A stretch of 64,000 bases of DNA from an alpha proteobacterium AAP38 (GCA_001296005.1 LJHR01000009.1:372001-436000), one strand, 5' to 3'; shown: positions 15,304-24,689, counted from the stretch's first letter. Program-made: numbers and translations. Notes: generated by a model not told the origin, from the letters alone.

Positions 15304-16785
15304 ATGTTGTTCGGCGGCAATCACGATGCGGAAGCGGTCCTGGCCGCCATCAGCAAGGCGCAGGCCATTATCGAATTCACGCCCGACGGAACCATCCTGG
15401 GTGCGAATGACAATTTCCTGACCGCCATGGGCTACAGCCTGGCGGAGATCAAGGGCCGCCACCACAGCATGTTTGTGGATGAGGCCACGCGCAACAGCGC
15501 CGATTATGCCCGGTTCTGGAAGGATCTGGCCGAAGGTCGGGCCACGCAGGTGGAGATGATCCGCCGCATCGCCAAGGGCGGGCGCGAGGTCTGGATCCAC
15601 GGTTCCTATAGCCCTGTCCTGGACCGCAAGGGCCGCGTGGTGAAGGTGGTCAAGGTTGCGACCGACGCCACCGCCGAACATCAGAACAGCCTGGATCAGG
15701 AAGGCCAGTTGGCCGCGCTGGACCGGGCGCAGGCCGTCATCGAATTCGATATGGATGGCACCGTCCTGACCGCCAATGCCAATTTCCTGAAGGTCATGGG
15801 TTATCGGCTGGACCAGATACAGGGGCGCAAACATTCGATGTTTGTCGATCCGCAGGAGGTGTCCAGCCCCGGCTATACCAGTTTCTGGCAGGGTCTGCGC
15901 GCCGGCCGGTTCAGCCAGGCGGAATTTAAGCGCATTGGCGCCGGTGGCCGCGTCGTCTACATCCAGGCAACCTACAATCCCATCCTGGATGGCAATGGCA
16001 AGCCCGTGAAAGTGGTGAAGTTTGCCAGCGACGTCACCGCAGCGGTCGAGGCGCGGCACCAGACGGAAGAGACGCTGGCGGCGGTGCAGAAATATCTGGG
16101 CGATATCGTCGCCGCTGTCCAGGCCTCCAACGCCCAGGCGGAGGATGCGTCGGCGGCATCGCAGCGTACCTCGGAAAATGTACAGGCCATCGCCAGTGGT
16201 TCTGAACAGCTTGACGCCTCCATCCGCGAGATCGCGCAGAGCATGACCCGGTCCAAGGAAGCCACCGAACAGGCCTATAGCGAGGCGGAGGTGGTGGATC
16301 AGGCGACCGAGAAGCTGGTGCGCGGCACCCAGGCCATGGATGGCATCGTCAAGCTGATCGGCGATATTGCCGGGCGCATCAACATGCTGGCCCTGAACGC
16401 CACCATCGAAAGTGCGCGCGCCGGCGAGGCGGGCCGTGGTTTCGCGGTCGTGGCCGGGGAGGTGAAGTCCCTGGCCCGGCAGGCGGCAGAGGCGACGCAG
16501 CTGATCTCCAAGGAGATCGTTAATTTGCAGGATGTGTCGGGTGACGTGGCTGAGAAGCTGCACGCCATTCGCGGCGCCATCGACGCGGTGCGCGGCTATG
16601 TCATCGGCACCTGTTCCGCGGTTGAGGAACAGAGCGCGGTGGCCCGGTTGATGAACGCCAATATGCGCGGCGCATCGGGTGATGTGGCCCTGATCCACCA
16701 CAATATGGATGAGATCGTGCTGTCCACCCGCACCGCCAACCAGCGCGTAGACAATGTCCGCGACGAGTTGCGTAAGATTGCGTGA
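15304..16785 (+). CDS. Soluble methyl-accepting chemotaxis protein with two PAS domains (Aer-like)
   Basis: 493 residues, no membrane segment. Two PAS domains, about 12-125 and 135-250, are close repeats of each other (AQAIIEFTPDGTILGANDNFL / AQAVIEFDMDGTVLTANANFL; GRHHSMFVD / GRKHSMFVD). A coiled signalling domain follows with the hairpin tip INMLALNATIESARAGEAGRGFAVVAGEV. No C-terminal methyltransferase-binding pentapeptide is seen. Such receptors sense redox or oxygen through flavin or haem in the PAS domain and signal to CheA; which cofactor binds is not evident. Its promoter carries a perfect FNR-type box. Convergent with the hybrid kinase gene. Confidence 0.92.
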   Translation: MLFGGNHDAEAVLAAISKAQAIIEFTPDGTILGANDNFLTAMGYSLAEIKGRHHSMFVDEATRNSADYARFWKDLAEGRATQVEMIRRIAKGGREVWIHGSYSPVLDRKGRVVKVVKVATDATAEHQNSLDQEGQLAALDRAQAVIEFDMDGTVLTANANFLKVMGYRLDQIQGRKHSMFVDPQEVSSPGYTSFWQGLRAGRFSQAEFKRIGAGGRVVYIQATYNPILDGNGKPVKVVKFASDVTAAVEARHQTEETLAAVQKYLGDIVAAVQASNAQAEDASAASQRTSENVQAIASGSEQLDASIREIAQSMTRSKEATEQAYSEAEVVDQATEKLVRGTQAMDGIVKLIGDIAGRINMLALNATIESARAGEAGRGFAVVAGEVKSLARQAAEATQLISKEIVNLQDVSGDVAEKLHAIRGAIDAVRGYVIGTCSAVEEQSAVARLMNANMRGASGDVALIHHNMDEIVLSTRTANQRVDNVRDELRKIA

Positions 16786-16816
16786 GGAAAAGGGGCCGGG
16801 GGCAATGTCTCCCGCC

Positions 16817-19069
16817 CTACCCGATCAGCTGTGTCACGAGGGCCCGCAATTGTGCGGGCTTTACGGGTTTGGTCAGCAGGGCATAGCCATCGCGCTGCAC
16901 CCGTTCATGGATATCCGCCGTGCGGTTGGCGGTGATGACCATGGCCGGGATGTCATGGCCGCGCGCCTGAATGATGCGGGCAATGGCATCGACGCCAACC
17001 GCACCGTTTTCCAGATGATAGTCGGCGATGATCACGTCGGGCCAGCCACCCAGGGCCGGCAGGGCGTCCATGGCGCTGTCGGCGCAGGGTGCCACCTGCA
17101 CCTGACAGCCCCAGCCGCGCAGCAGCGCGCCCATCCCGTCCAGAATGGCCTGTTCATTGTCGATGACCAGGATACGCGCACCGGTCAGGGGGCTGGCGGG
17201 TGCTGTGCTGCGCGTGGCGCTGGGCAGGGCGGGGCGCTTCTGGCTGCCCAGCGGTACGGTGACGGTGAAGGCCGATCCCTTGCCGATGCGGGAGCGCAGG
17301 CCGATGGGGGTGTTCAGCATTCGGCCCGCCCGCTGTACGATGGCAAGGCCCAAACCCATGCCCCGGTCGCGCCCGGCGGGGCGGTCGGCGCCTTCCAGGC
17401 GGCGGAATTCCTCGAACACTTCGTCCAGCTTGTCCGCCGGGATGCCGGGGCCGGTATCCAGCACCTCGATCCGCACCCCGTCCGCCACCCTTCGGCAGCC
17501 GACCAGGACACGGCCCGTGCGGGTGTAACGCAGGGCGTTGGAGACGAAGTTCTGCAGAATGCGGCGCAGCAGGCGCATGTCGGTATGGACGATGGCCTTG
17601 CATGGCAGGACGCGCAGGTCCAGCCCGCGTTCCTTGGCCACCGGCGCATATTCGGCCTGCATGGATGTCAGCAGCATGGCCAGCGGGAAATCATCCAACT
17701 GCGGCTGCACCACGCCGGCATCCAGCTTGGAAATGTCCAGCAGCGCTTCAAGCAGGTCTTCGACTGACAGCAGGGCCGCATCGGTTTTTTCCACCAGCAT
17801 GCGGGTGCCGGCCTCGTGCTCCCCTTCGGTCAGGGCGGACACGAATAGGCGGGCGGCGTTCAGCGGCTGCAGAAGGTCGTGGCTGGCGGCGGCCAGGAAC
17901 TTGGTCTTTGACAGGTTGGCCTGTTCGGCGGCGGTCTTCGCCTCCCGCAGCTTTTCCTCAATCTGCTGACGCTCGGTAATCTCCTGCTTCAGGGCGGCGG
18001 TGCGTTCGGCCACACGGCGTTCCAAGCCTTCGTTGGCCTCACGCAGATCCTCCGCCGCGCGGCGGCGTTCGGTCACGTCCTGGATCAGGGAGAAGAAGCC
18101 CAGCACCGCGCCATCTGACGCAAAATGCGGGACATAGGTTGCCTGGGAATAGCGTTTGCCGGACCGCGTATCGAATTCCAGATCGAATTGCGTCTCCTGT
18201 CCCGCCATGACGGTGCCGATATGCGGGCGGCGGCGGCGATATTCATCATCCCCCAGCAGTTCGCGCATGGTCGATCCCACGATCTCATGCCGGGGGCGGC
18301 GGAACATCTCACCATAGCGGCGGTTCACGAACCGGTAGGTTTCCTCCGCATCGACATAGGCGATCAGGGCCGGCATGGCGTCGGTGATCAGGCGGATACG
18401 TTCCTGCCCGTCGCGGGCGTCGCGTTCCTTCACATCGGTGATGTCGGTATAGATGCCGACAATGCCGCCATCGCGGGTCCGCCGTTCATTGATCTGGATC
18501 CAGCGCCCGTCGGCCAGGGTATGGACATGGGTGCCGTCGGCCCCCACATGCTGCGCCACCCGTTCGCGGACCCAGCGGTCAGGGCCTGCCGTTTCAGGCA
18601 CCACCGACCCGCGCGACACCGCCATCTGCGCGATCTCGCCAAAGCTGATGCCCGGTCTGATCAGGTCGGCGATGGCGGGCCAGAGCGACAGATAGGTCTT
18701 GTTGCACAGGACCAGCCGGTCATCGGCATCGAACAGGGCAAAGCCCTCATTCACGCTTTCGATGGCCTCCGCCAGACGGGTCTGGGCGGTTTCCGCTGTT
18801 TCCTTCGCGCCGGCCAGTTCGCTGTTCGACGCTTCCAACTCGCGCAGGGTTTCTTCAAGCTGCTGGGTACGCTCCCGTACCCGGCTTTCCAGGACGATGG
18901 CCGTCTGAAACAGGGAGAAGGCGCTGCCATGATAATCCATGGACCGTTCGACCCGGTCCATCAGCGCCTTGTTGATGCGTTTGAGTTTCCAGTTCTCCCG
19001 CTCCAAGAGCGCGATGCGCTCCTGCTCGGGCGTGGGCAGGTCGTTGGCGGGATCGGGCAGGGCGCTCAT
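16817..19069 (-). CDS. PAS hybrid sensor histidine kinase/response regulator
   Basis: 750 residues, soluble. Order: N-terminal coiled coil (1-95); PAS (about 98-215, ESVNEGFALFDADDRLVLCN); PAS (about 225-340, DAMPALIAYVDAEETYRFVN); coiled coil; HisKA with phospho-His in FLAAASHDLLQPLNAARLF; HATPase with N-box NFVSNALRYT, DTGPGIP and GMGLGLAIVQR; and a receiver (about 632-748) with acceptor Asp in VIIADYHL. Resembles kinases of the ErcS'/NahK sort found with quinoprotein ethanol oxidation genes in pseudomonads. ATGA overlap with the FIST gene means the two are made together. With no DNA-binding output of its own, it may pass phosphate to the regulator at 11439 via a relay; this is inference. 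Confidence 0.92.
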   Translation of the reverse strand: MSALPDPANDLPTPEQERIALLERENWKLKRINKALMDRVERSMDYHGSAFSLFQTAIVLESRVRERTQQLEETLRELEASNSELAGAKETAETAQTRLAEAIESVNEGFALFDADDRLVLCNKTYLSLWPAIADLIRPGISFGEIAQMAVSRGSVVPETAGPDRWVRERVAQHVGADGTHVHTLADGRWIQINERRTRDGGIVGIYTDITDVKERDARDGQERIRLITDAMPALIAYVDAEETYRFVNRRYGEMFRRPRHEIVGSTMRELLGDDEYRRRRPHIGTVMAGQETQFDLEFDTRSGKRYSQATYVPHFASDGAVLGFFSLIQDVTERRRAAEDLREANEGLERRVAERTAALKQEITERQQIEEKLREAKTAAEQANLSKTKFLAAASHDLLQPLNAARLFVSALTEGEHEAGTRMLVEKTDAALLSVEDLLEALLDISKLDAGVVQPQLDDFPLAMLLTSMQAEYAPVAKERGLDLRVLPCKAIVHTDMRLLRRILQNFVSNALRYTRTGRVLVGCRRVADGVRIEVLDTGPGIPADKLDEVFEEFRRLEGADRPAGRDRGMGLGLAIVQRAGRMLNTPIGLRSRIGKGSAFTVTVPLGSQKRPALPSATRSTAPASPLTGARILVIDNEQAILDGMGALLRGWGCQVQVAPCADSAMDALPALGGWPDVIIADYHLENGAVGVDAIARIIQARGHDIPAMVITANRTADIHERVQRDGYALLTKPVKPAQLRALVTQLIG

Positions 19070-20214
19070 CGCGCACCTATGGCCAGACCGGTGAAGGTCT
19101 GGTTCACATGCATGGCGTTAAATTGTTCGCCATAGGTGCAGAAGCCCACGACATTCTGGCTGGCCAGGACCTTGGACGCCGCCTGCTTCAGCTGCTTCTG
19201 CTCCAGTTCCAGCGACCGGAAGACGCAGTCGAAGCCCAGGATCAGGTCAGGCTTGCCGATCTCCACCGTCAGGCGATCGAACAGTTCCTGAAGGTTGCGC
19301 ACGATATCCACACCAGTCGCCACCGTCAGGACAATGCCCTCATCGATGGCGCAGAAGAAGGTCAGGCTTTCATCCTCGTTCACCTTCTGGATGGAGCGGA
19401 CATAATATTCCCCGCCCACCCGCACCACGACGGGGTAGGAGGCGAAGATCATGGGCGTCAGCGGCTCGCCCTCCAGCCCCACCATGCGGGCATATTCGCG
19501 GGCCGCCGGCTCCGCGTTGATTTCCGTGACGATGCGGCGGGTGGGGTCGGCCTGGGTGACCACCATCTTCTGGTCGGTATGGACGAAATGCTGGTTGCGG
19601 AACACCTTGAAGGGCCGCGTCGTGGTGAGGATCAGCAGCACGCCGGCATCGACATGGAATTCCCCGTCATGCAGGACATGTGTCGCCTCAAACCGCATGT
19701 CGTCGCCCGCTGACCCGCCGATCAGCGGCAGGCCACCCAGCGCGTCATGCAGGGCGCTGATGATCAGTTCCTCCTTCACGCACAGGCCGTCGACCAGGAA
19801 CAGGGCGACATGGCGGGCGTCGGGGCCCATTTCGATGGCCGTATCCTCCGCCTCTGCCAGCAGGTCGCGCACCTTGGGCTTGGCGTCGCCCATCTCAAAC
19901 CGGCTGACATGATCGAAGCGCGTGATGCTGGCCGCGAAATCACCCCTGGGGAAGGCGACTGCCGTGATGGAGCCATCCATATAGCCAAGCGGCGTCAACT
20001 CCCCCGAGGTGGTGCAGCCGATGGCCGGCACGCCCGGAAAGCGGGCGCGCAGCGAGGCTGCCACGGCGGACAGGTCGTAGTGGGAGGAGCAGAACAGCAC
20101 GATCAGCGCCGGATCGGCGGCTGTCAGGCTGTTGTGAAGCTCGTCGATGGCCGCCGCCGGGTCCGCCAGATGTGTGCAGGCCCGCACCAGCGACCGGGTT
20201 GGCATTGGCGGCAT
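19066..20214 (-). CDS. FIST N/FIST C domain sensory protein
   Basis: 382 residues from the ATG at 20214 (AGGGGCGTG before it); an upstream in-frame start at 20313 would add 33 low-complexity residues. FIST_N (about 20-215) shows PALIVLFCSSHYD, PAIGCTTSGELTPLGYMDGSITAVAF and LPLIGGSAGDDMRF; FIST_C (about 220-360) ends with ASQNVVGFCTYGEQFNAMHVNQTFTGLAIG. FIST proteins are presumed small-ligand sensors, often paired with kinases or chemoreceptors. Here it overlaps the hybrid kinase by 4 bp and is likely its input module. The ligand is unknown. It diverges from the PQQ-linked binding-protein gene. Confidence 0.9.
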   Translation of the reverse strand: MPPMPTRSLVRACTHLADPAAAIDELHNSLTAADPALIVLFCSSHYDLSAVAASLRARFPGVPAIGCTTSGELTPLGYMDGSITAVAFPRGDFAASITRFDHVSRFEMGDAKPKVRDLLAEAEDTAIEMGPDARHVALFLVDGLCVKEELIISALHDALGGLPLIGGSAGDDMRFEATHVLHDGEFHVDAGVLLILTTTRPFKVFRNQHFVHTDQKMVVTQADPTRRIVTEINAEPAAREYARMVGLEGEPLTPMIFASYPVVVRVGGEYYVRSIQKVNEDESLTFFCAIDEGIVLTVATGVDIVRNLQELFDRLTVEIGKPDLILGFDCVFRSLELEQKQLKQAASKVLASQNVVGFCTYGEQFNAMHVNQTFTGLAIGAR

Positions 20215-20329
20215 CACGCCCCTGGACCTCGGTTCACGAAACCCCGGCGATGGGCCAGGGCAGAGATTCCGCGATGGTACGGCGGGCGAAGGGTCTTTGC
20301 CAAGCTGCGGCACCCGGCCTAGAGCTTAG

Positions 20330-20343
20330 ACGATAGTGCAATG
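20330..20343 (+). promoter_or_regulatory. Weak shared-box candidate before the PQQ-linked binding protein
   Basis: ACGATAGTGCAATG keeps only the (G)T-x-CAAT core (same GTGCAAT variant as before pseudoazurin). It lies 60 bp before the start at 20404. On the other strand, GTCTAAG overlaps it toward the FIST gene. Listed because of position; the match alone is poor. Confidence 0.25.
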
Positions 20344-20403
20344 TCATTCGCGCGCGGGGGCGGGCTTATGCTGGCGGAAGGTTCCGACGCGGGGAGAAGA
20401 CCG

Positions 20404-21591
20404 ATGCTGCGCGCCCTGTCATTGGCCCTGGCCCTGTGCTGTGCGGCCCCCATTATGGCTGCCGATGCGCCAAAGCCGGTGGCGGCAACCGCGCCGATGA
20501 CCCGGCTTGCCATCGGCTTCATCGGCACCGACGATCCCCCCGCGACGCCCCTGTCCTTTCTGGACCCAGTCATCCGCGACGGGGCGCTGATGGGGGTGAG
20601 ACTGGGTATTCAGGATGGCAATGTCACGGGCCGGTTCCTGAAGAAGGAATTCACCTTGGCGGAGGGGCGGGAGGGGGATGTAGATGCCTTGCTGGGCCAG
20701 GGCGTGCGCTTCATCATCGCCGACCTGCCCAGCGATGCCTTGCTGCGCGTGGCGGACAAGGCGGCGGCCAAGGGGGCGGTCGTGATCAATGCGCGGGCGC
20801 GCGATGATGGCCTGCGCAACGCGCAATGCCGCGCCAACATGCTGCACACCATCCCCAGCCGGCGGATGCTGGCCGATGCGCTGGGTCAGTATCTGGTCAC
20901 CCGGCGCTGGACCAGCTGGTTTCTGGTCACCGGGGCGGGTCCGGGGGACAAGCCCTTTGCCGATGCCATGCGCCGCACCGCCAAACGGCTGGGGGCGAAG
21001 ATCGTTGAGGAGAAGGATTGGACCTTCGATGTGGGTCATGCCCGCACCGATGACGGCTTCAGCAATGAGCGTGACGTGGTGTCCACCTTCACACGCGGGG
21101 CCGATCATGATGTGCTTATCGTGGCGGATGAGGAGGGGGCGTTCGGCGACTTCCTGTCCTACCGCACGGCCCGCCCGCGGCCCGTGGCCGGCACCGCCGA
21201 ACTGACGCCCACCGCCTGGTCGCGGGTGTTTGAACAATGGGGCGGCACGCAGCTGCAGAACCGGTTTCAGGCCCTGGCGGGACGGGTGATGACCGAACGC
21301 GATTATGCCGCCTGGACGGCAGTGCGCGCCGTGACGGAGGCGGCGGGCAAGGTCAAGGGCGGGGATGCGGCGGCGGTGGTGGTGGCCCTGAAAGACCCCG
21401 GTTTCACCCTGGCGGCGTTCAAGGGACAGGCGCTGAGCTTCCGTCCCTGGGATGGGCAGTTGCGTCAGCCGATCCTGATCACCTCTCCGCGCCTGCTTGT
21501 CTCCGTCTCCCCTCAGGAAGGCTATCTCCACCAGCGCACGCCGCTGGACAGTCTGGGTGATGATGAGGGGGAAAGCCTGTGCCGGCGGTGA
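20404..21591 (+). CDS. ABC transporter substrate-binding protein, PQQ alcohol dehydrogenase system
   Basis: 395 residues from the ATG at 20404 (GGGGAGAAG precedes it; an in-frame ATG at 20341 has none). Signal peptide LRALSLALALCCAAPIMAADA. The rest is a type I periplasmic-binding fold like branched-chain amino-acid binding proteins but of the subgroup linked to PQQ-dependent alcohol oxidation (TRLAIGFIGTDDPPATPLSFLDPVIRDGALMG; DYAAWTAVRAVTEA). It has no adjacent permease; the PedB/PedC-type ATPase and permease at 5145-6688 are the natural partners. In methylotroph lanthanide-uptake clusters a binding protein plays this part, so lanthanide-chelate binding is a candidate role. Followed by the NosR-like gene. 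Confidence 0.85.
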   Translation: MLRALSLALALCCAAPIMAADAPKPVAATAPMTRLAIGFIGTDDPPATPLSFLDPVIRDGALMGVRLGIQDGNVTGRFLKKEFTLAEGREGDVDALLGQGVRFIIADLPSDALLRVADKAAAKGAVVINARARDDGLRNAQCRANMLHTIPSRRMLADALGQYLVTRRWTSWFLVTGAGPGDKPFADAMRRTAKRLGAKIVEEKDWTFDVGHARTDDGFSNERDVVSTFTRGADHDVLIVADEEGAFGDFLSYRTARPRPVAGTAELTPTAWSRVFEQWGGTQLQNRFQALAGRVMTERDYAAWTAVRAVTEAAGKVKGGDAAAVVVALKDPGFTLAAFKGQALSFRPWDGQLRQPILITSPRLLVSVSPQEGYLHQRTPLDSLGDDEGESLCRR

Positions 21592-21606
21592 CCATCCCTG
21601 TCTGAA

Positions 21607-21620
21607 ACCAAAGTCCAATT
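21607..21620 (+). promoter_or_regulatory. Shared box ACCAAAGTCCAATT, for the NosR-like gene
   Basis: Exact 14-bp copy of the box upstream of pedF. It is 53 bp before the NosR-like start, in the short gap after the binding-protein gene. Confidence 0.65.
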
Positions 21621-21673
21621 CCCGCCCCATCGCCAGCGCCATAGCCTTTTCCCCCAAGAGGGTGGGGGAAGCG

Positions 21674-23761
21674 ATGCTGCTGCGCGGGGTCCTGTTGCTG
21701 ATGCTGCTGATGGTCGCCGGGCCGGTGCGGGCCGGGTTGAGCGAGGCAGAAATGACGCGGCTGCTGCCCGAAGGCTACAGCCTGGGGGAGAAGGATCGGG
21801 AGGTGCCGGCCTGGCCGCTGATCAAGGCGGGGATGGTGGCTGGGTATATTTTTGAAACGGGGAACCTGACGCCCATTCCGGGATTTTCCGGCACGCCCAT
21901 GAACCTGTCGGTCGCCATGGATGATACCGGTCGGCTGCTGGATGTGCGGATCGTGTCGCAGCATGAACCGGTCTTCGTGGATGGGTTGGGTCCACAGCCC
22001 TTTGCCGATTTCCTGACCCAGTATCGCGGCCTGACCATCCGGCAGAATATCAAGATCGGCAGCCAGTATGGCGTGTCCGACCGGGCGGGCAGCACGTCCG
22101 TCACGCTGGATGGGGTGGCAAAGGCCACGGCCAGCCTGCGCATCGCCAACCTGACCATCATGGGTGCTGCGACCAAGGTGGCGCAGGCCAAGATGGCCGC
22201 CATCGCGCCCAAGCCGAAATCCCTGCCGCGCGCCGACATGGACAAGGTCATGGATTGGCCGGCGCTGGTGGAACAGGGCCTTGTCCGCCATCTTCGCCTC
22301 AGCAATGCGCAGGTGGAGGCGGCGTACAGGGGCAGCATCTTCGCGGGTCTGGATATGGAAGGCGCAAGAGACCCCGACGGCACCTTCATCGACCTGTGGG
22401 TTGCCTATCTGAACAGTCCCGGTATTGGCCGTTCCCTGCTGGGCGACGCGCAACATGCCCATCTGATGGCCCGGTTGCAGCCGGGGGAGGAGGCGCTGCT
22501 GGTGATGTCCAGCGGGCGCTATTCCTATACCGGCCCCGATTTCGTGCCGGCGACCGTGCCGGACCGGCTGTCGGTCCGCCAAGCCGGCTTTCCCGTCAAT
22601 ATCCGCGACATGGTGCATGATTACACCCTGCCCGCCGGGGTGCCGGTGGCGGATGAGGTGCGGCTGTTCCGCATCGATGGTTCCGCCGCCTTCGACCCGG
22701 CCAGCCCCTGGACCCTGTCGCTGCGTGTCATCCGGGAAAAGGGCGTGATCCGACCGGAAAGGGGAATACAGGATTTCTCCCTGGATTACGCGCTGCCGCC
22801 CACGCTGTTCACCCGGCCCATGGTGGTGATGCCGACGCCGGAATGGTTGCTGGCCTGGGGCAGCCGGTTGCCGGAACTGTCGGTGCTGAGCCTGATGCTG
22901 CTGGGTCTGACGGCGGGGTTGATCGCGCAGACGCGCCTGTCGCGGCGGGAGCGGCTGTTCTACTGGACGCGGATGGGGTTCCTGGCCGCGACGCTGGGCT
23001 TCGTCGGCATCTATGCGCAGGGGCAGTTGTCCATCGTGACGGTGCAGGGGTTGGTGAAGGGGGCGGCGCGGGGGATGGATTTCGGCTTCCTGCTCTATGA
23101 TCCCATTTCCCTGCTGCTTTGGGCCTATGTCGCAGTGGCATCGATCATCTGGGGGCGGGGGACCTTCTGCGGCTGGCTGTGCCCGTTCGGGGCCTTGCAG
23201 GAATTCGCCGACGCGCTGGGCCGGGCCTTGGCGTTGCGGCAGGTGCGGGTGCCGGCATGGCTGGATGGGCGGCTGATGCTGCTGAAATATGGGGTGCTGG
23301 CGGTGCTGCTGGCCACGGCCCTGATCGCGCCGACACAGGCGGAGACGGCGGCGGAGGTGGAACCGTTCAAAACGGCCATCACCCTGACCTTCCTGCGCGA
23401 TCTGCCCTTTGTGCTTTATGCCGGGTTTTGGCTGCTGCTGGGGACGGTGATGTTCAAGCCGTTCTGCCGCTATGTCTGTCCCCTGGGCGCGTTCCTGGCG
23501 CTGGCGGGGCGGTTGCGGGTGTTGAACTGGATCCCCCGGCGGGCGGCATGCGGCAGCCCGTGCCAGCTTTGCACCGCGCGCTGCCGGTACAAGGCCATCG
23601 GCCGTGATGGCTCCATCCGTTATGACGAATGTTTCCAATGCCTGGATTGCGTCGGCATCTATGCCGATGAAGGGCGCTGCGTGCCGCTGGTGGTCGCGGC
23701 CAAACATGGGGCCGGGGCGGCGGCGCGCATCGCGCTGAAGGGGAATGGTCATGCCGCCTGA
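21674..23761 (+). CDS. NosR/NirI-like membrane flavo-iron-sulfur protein
   Basis: 695 residues from the ATG at 21674 (GGTGGGGGAAGCG before it). Signal peptide; periplasmic FMN-binding domain (about 60-170); a further periplasmic region to about 390; five or six membrane helices (about 395-590); cysteine motifs FCGWLCPFG and FCRYVCPLG at membrane ends; and a cytoplasmic ferredoxin-like tail with CxxxCxxCxxxC and CxxCxxC (from 630). The expected flavin attachment site reads DGVAKATAS (146-154) in place of DG(I/V)SGATxT, so the acceptor would be Ser154 or Thr152. NosR proteins feed electrons across the membrane to periplasmic enzymes; with no nos genes here, a link to quinoprotein electron flow or to maturation is inferred. 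ApbE gene overlaps its end. Confidence 0.87.
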   Translation: MLLRGVLLLMLLMVAGPVRAGLSEAEMTRLLPEGYSLGEKDREVPAWPLIKAGMVAGYIFETGNLTPIPGFSGTPMNLSVAMDDTGRLLDVRIVSQHEPVFVDGLGPQPFADFLTQYRGLTIRQNIKIGSQYGVSDRAGSTSVTLDGVAKATASLRIANLTIMGAATKVAQAKMAAIAPKPKSLPRADMDKVMDWPALVEQGLVRHLRLSNAQVEAAYRGSIFAGLDMEGARDPDGTFIDLWVAYLNSPGIGRSLLGDAQHAHLMARLQPGEEALLVMSSGRYSYTGPDFVPATVPDRLSVRQAGFPVNIRDMVHDYTLPAGVPVADEVRLFRIDGSAAFDPASPWTLSLRVIREKGVIRPERGIQDFSLDYALPPTLFTRPMVVMPTPEWLLAWGSRLPELSVLSLMLLGLTAGLIAQTRLSRRERLFYWTRMGFLAATLGFVGIYAQGQLSIVTVQGLVKGAARGMDFGFLLYDPISLLLWAYVAVASIIWGRGTFCGWLCPFGALQEFADALGRALALRQVRVPAWLDGRLMLLKYGVLAVLLATALIAPTQAETAAEVEPFKTAITLTFLRDLPFVLYAGFWLLLGTVMFKPFCRYVCPLGAFLALAGRLRVLNWIPRRAACGSPCQLCTARCRYKAIGRDGSIRYDECFQCLDCVGIYADEGRCVPLVVAAKHGAGAAARIALKGNGHAA

Positions 23762-24689
23762 AACCCGGATCAGCCGCCGTCGCGTGCTGCGCCTGTCGGC
23801 GGTGGCGCTGGCCGGGGCGGGTGTCGCCCTGTGGCCCCGAAAGCCGCCACCCGTCACCTGGACCGGGCAGGCCATGGGCGGACCCGCCAGCCTGACCCTG
23901 CATGGGGCGGCGGAAGAGACGGCGCGACGGCTGGTGTCGCGGGTCGTGGCGCTGGTGGATGCGATGGAGGGGCTGTTCAGCCTGTACCGGCCCGACAGCC
24001 TGCTGTCGCGCCTGAACCGGGAGGGGGAGGTGGGTGACCCACCCGCCGCCTTCACCCATCTGTTGGGTCAGGCGCTGACGGTCGCGGCGGCCACGGGTGG
24101 GGCGTTCGATCCGACGGTGCAGCCGCTATGGGAGCTATACCGGGGCGGGGTGCCGGATGCGGCTGGGCTGCAAGCTGCCTTAGGCACGGTCGGATGGCAG
24201 CGGGTCATGGTGGCGCGCGACCGGGTGCGGTTGCAGCCTGGAACGCAACTGACCCTGAACGGTATTGCCCAGGGCTATATCACCGACCGGGTGACGGACC
24301 TGCTGCTGTCCCATGGGGTGGGGCATATGCTGGTCGATATGGGGGAACCGCGCGGTATTGGCATGCGCGATGATGGACAGGAATGGCGGCTGGGCATCGC
24401 GGACCCAGACGCGGTGGACCGTGTCCTTTCCACGGTGCCCGTATCGGGCCGGGCCATCGCCACATCTGCCCCGCGCGGTACCTTGATCGATGCGGCTGGG
24501 CGGATCGGACATATCCTGGACCCAGCCACAGGACTTCCGGCGACGGCGTGGCGGCAGGTCAGTGTGGCGGCGGCGACGGCGACCATGGCCGACGCACTGT
24601 CCACCGCCATCGCGGCAGCAGCACCGGCGCGCGCGGCATCCCTGATCGGGGATAGCGGGGCGTCTGTGGTGCTGGGGGTTGTGGCCTAA
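23751..24689 (+). CDS. apbE: FAD:protein FMN transferase (ApbE)
   Basis: 312 residues from the ATG at 23751 (AAGGGGA upstream; the ATG at 23745 is closer to it). Twin-arginine leader RRRVLRLSAVALAGAGVAL implies Tat or membrane-anchored periplasmic location. Family motifs: MGGPASLTLHG, DAMEGLFSLYRPDSLLSRLN, GAFDPTVQPLWELYR, NGIAQGYITDRV, DMGEPRGIG, HILDPATG and metal Asp in TATMADALSTA. Transfers FMN from FAD to a Ser/Thr of a target protein. It overlaps the NosR-like gene by 11 bp, so that protein's divergent DGVAKATAS site is the obvious target. Convergent with the NarL-type regulator (4-bp overlap). Confidence 0.93.
   Translation: MPPETRISRRRVLRLSAVALAGAGVALWPRKPPPVTWTGQAMGGPASLTLHGAAEETARRLVSRVVALVDAMEGLFSLYRPDSLLSRLNREGEVGDPPAAFTHLLGQALTVAAATGGAFDPTVQPLWELYRGGVPDAAGLQAALGTVGWQRVMVARDRVRLQPGTQLTLNGIAQGYITDRVTDLLLSHGVGHMLVDMGEPRGIGMRDDGQEWRLGIADPDAVDRVLSTVPVSGRAIATSAPRGTLIDAAGRIGHILDPATGLPATAWRQVSVAAATATMADALSTAIAAAAPARAASLIGDSGASVVLGVVA

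Noticed and set aside
20323..20343. Shared box between FIST and PQQ-linked binding-protein genes
   Set aside because: Only the CAAT core and position support it; kept as a low-confidence site and not counted as firm evidence for the regulon.
21479..24055. 858-codon open frame on the minus strand
   Set aside because: Lies wholly across the NosR-like and apbE genes in an antisense frame; composition (His/Gln/Arg/Pro-rich) is that of a GC-rich shadow frame.
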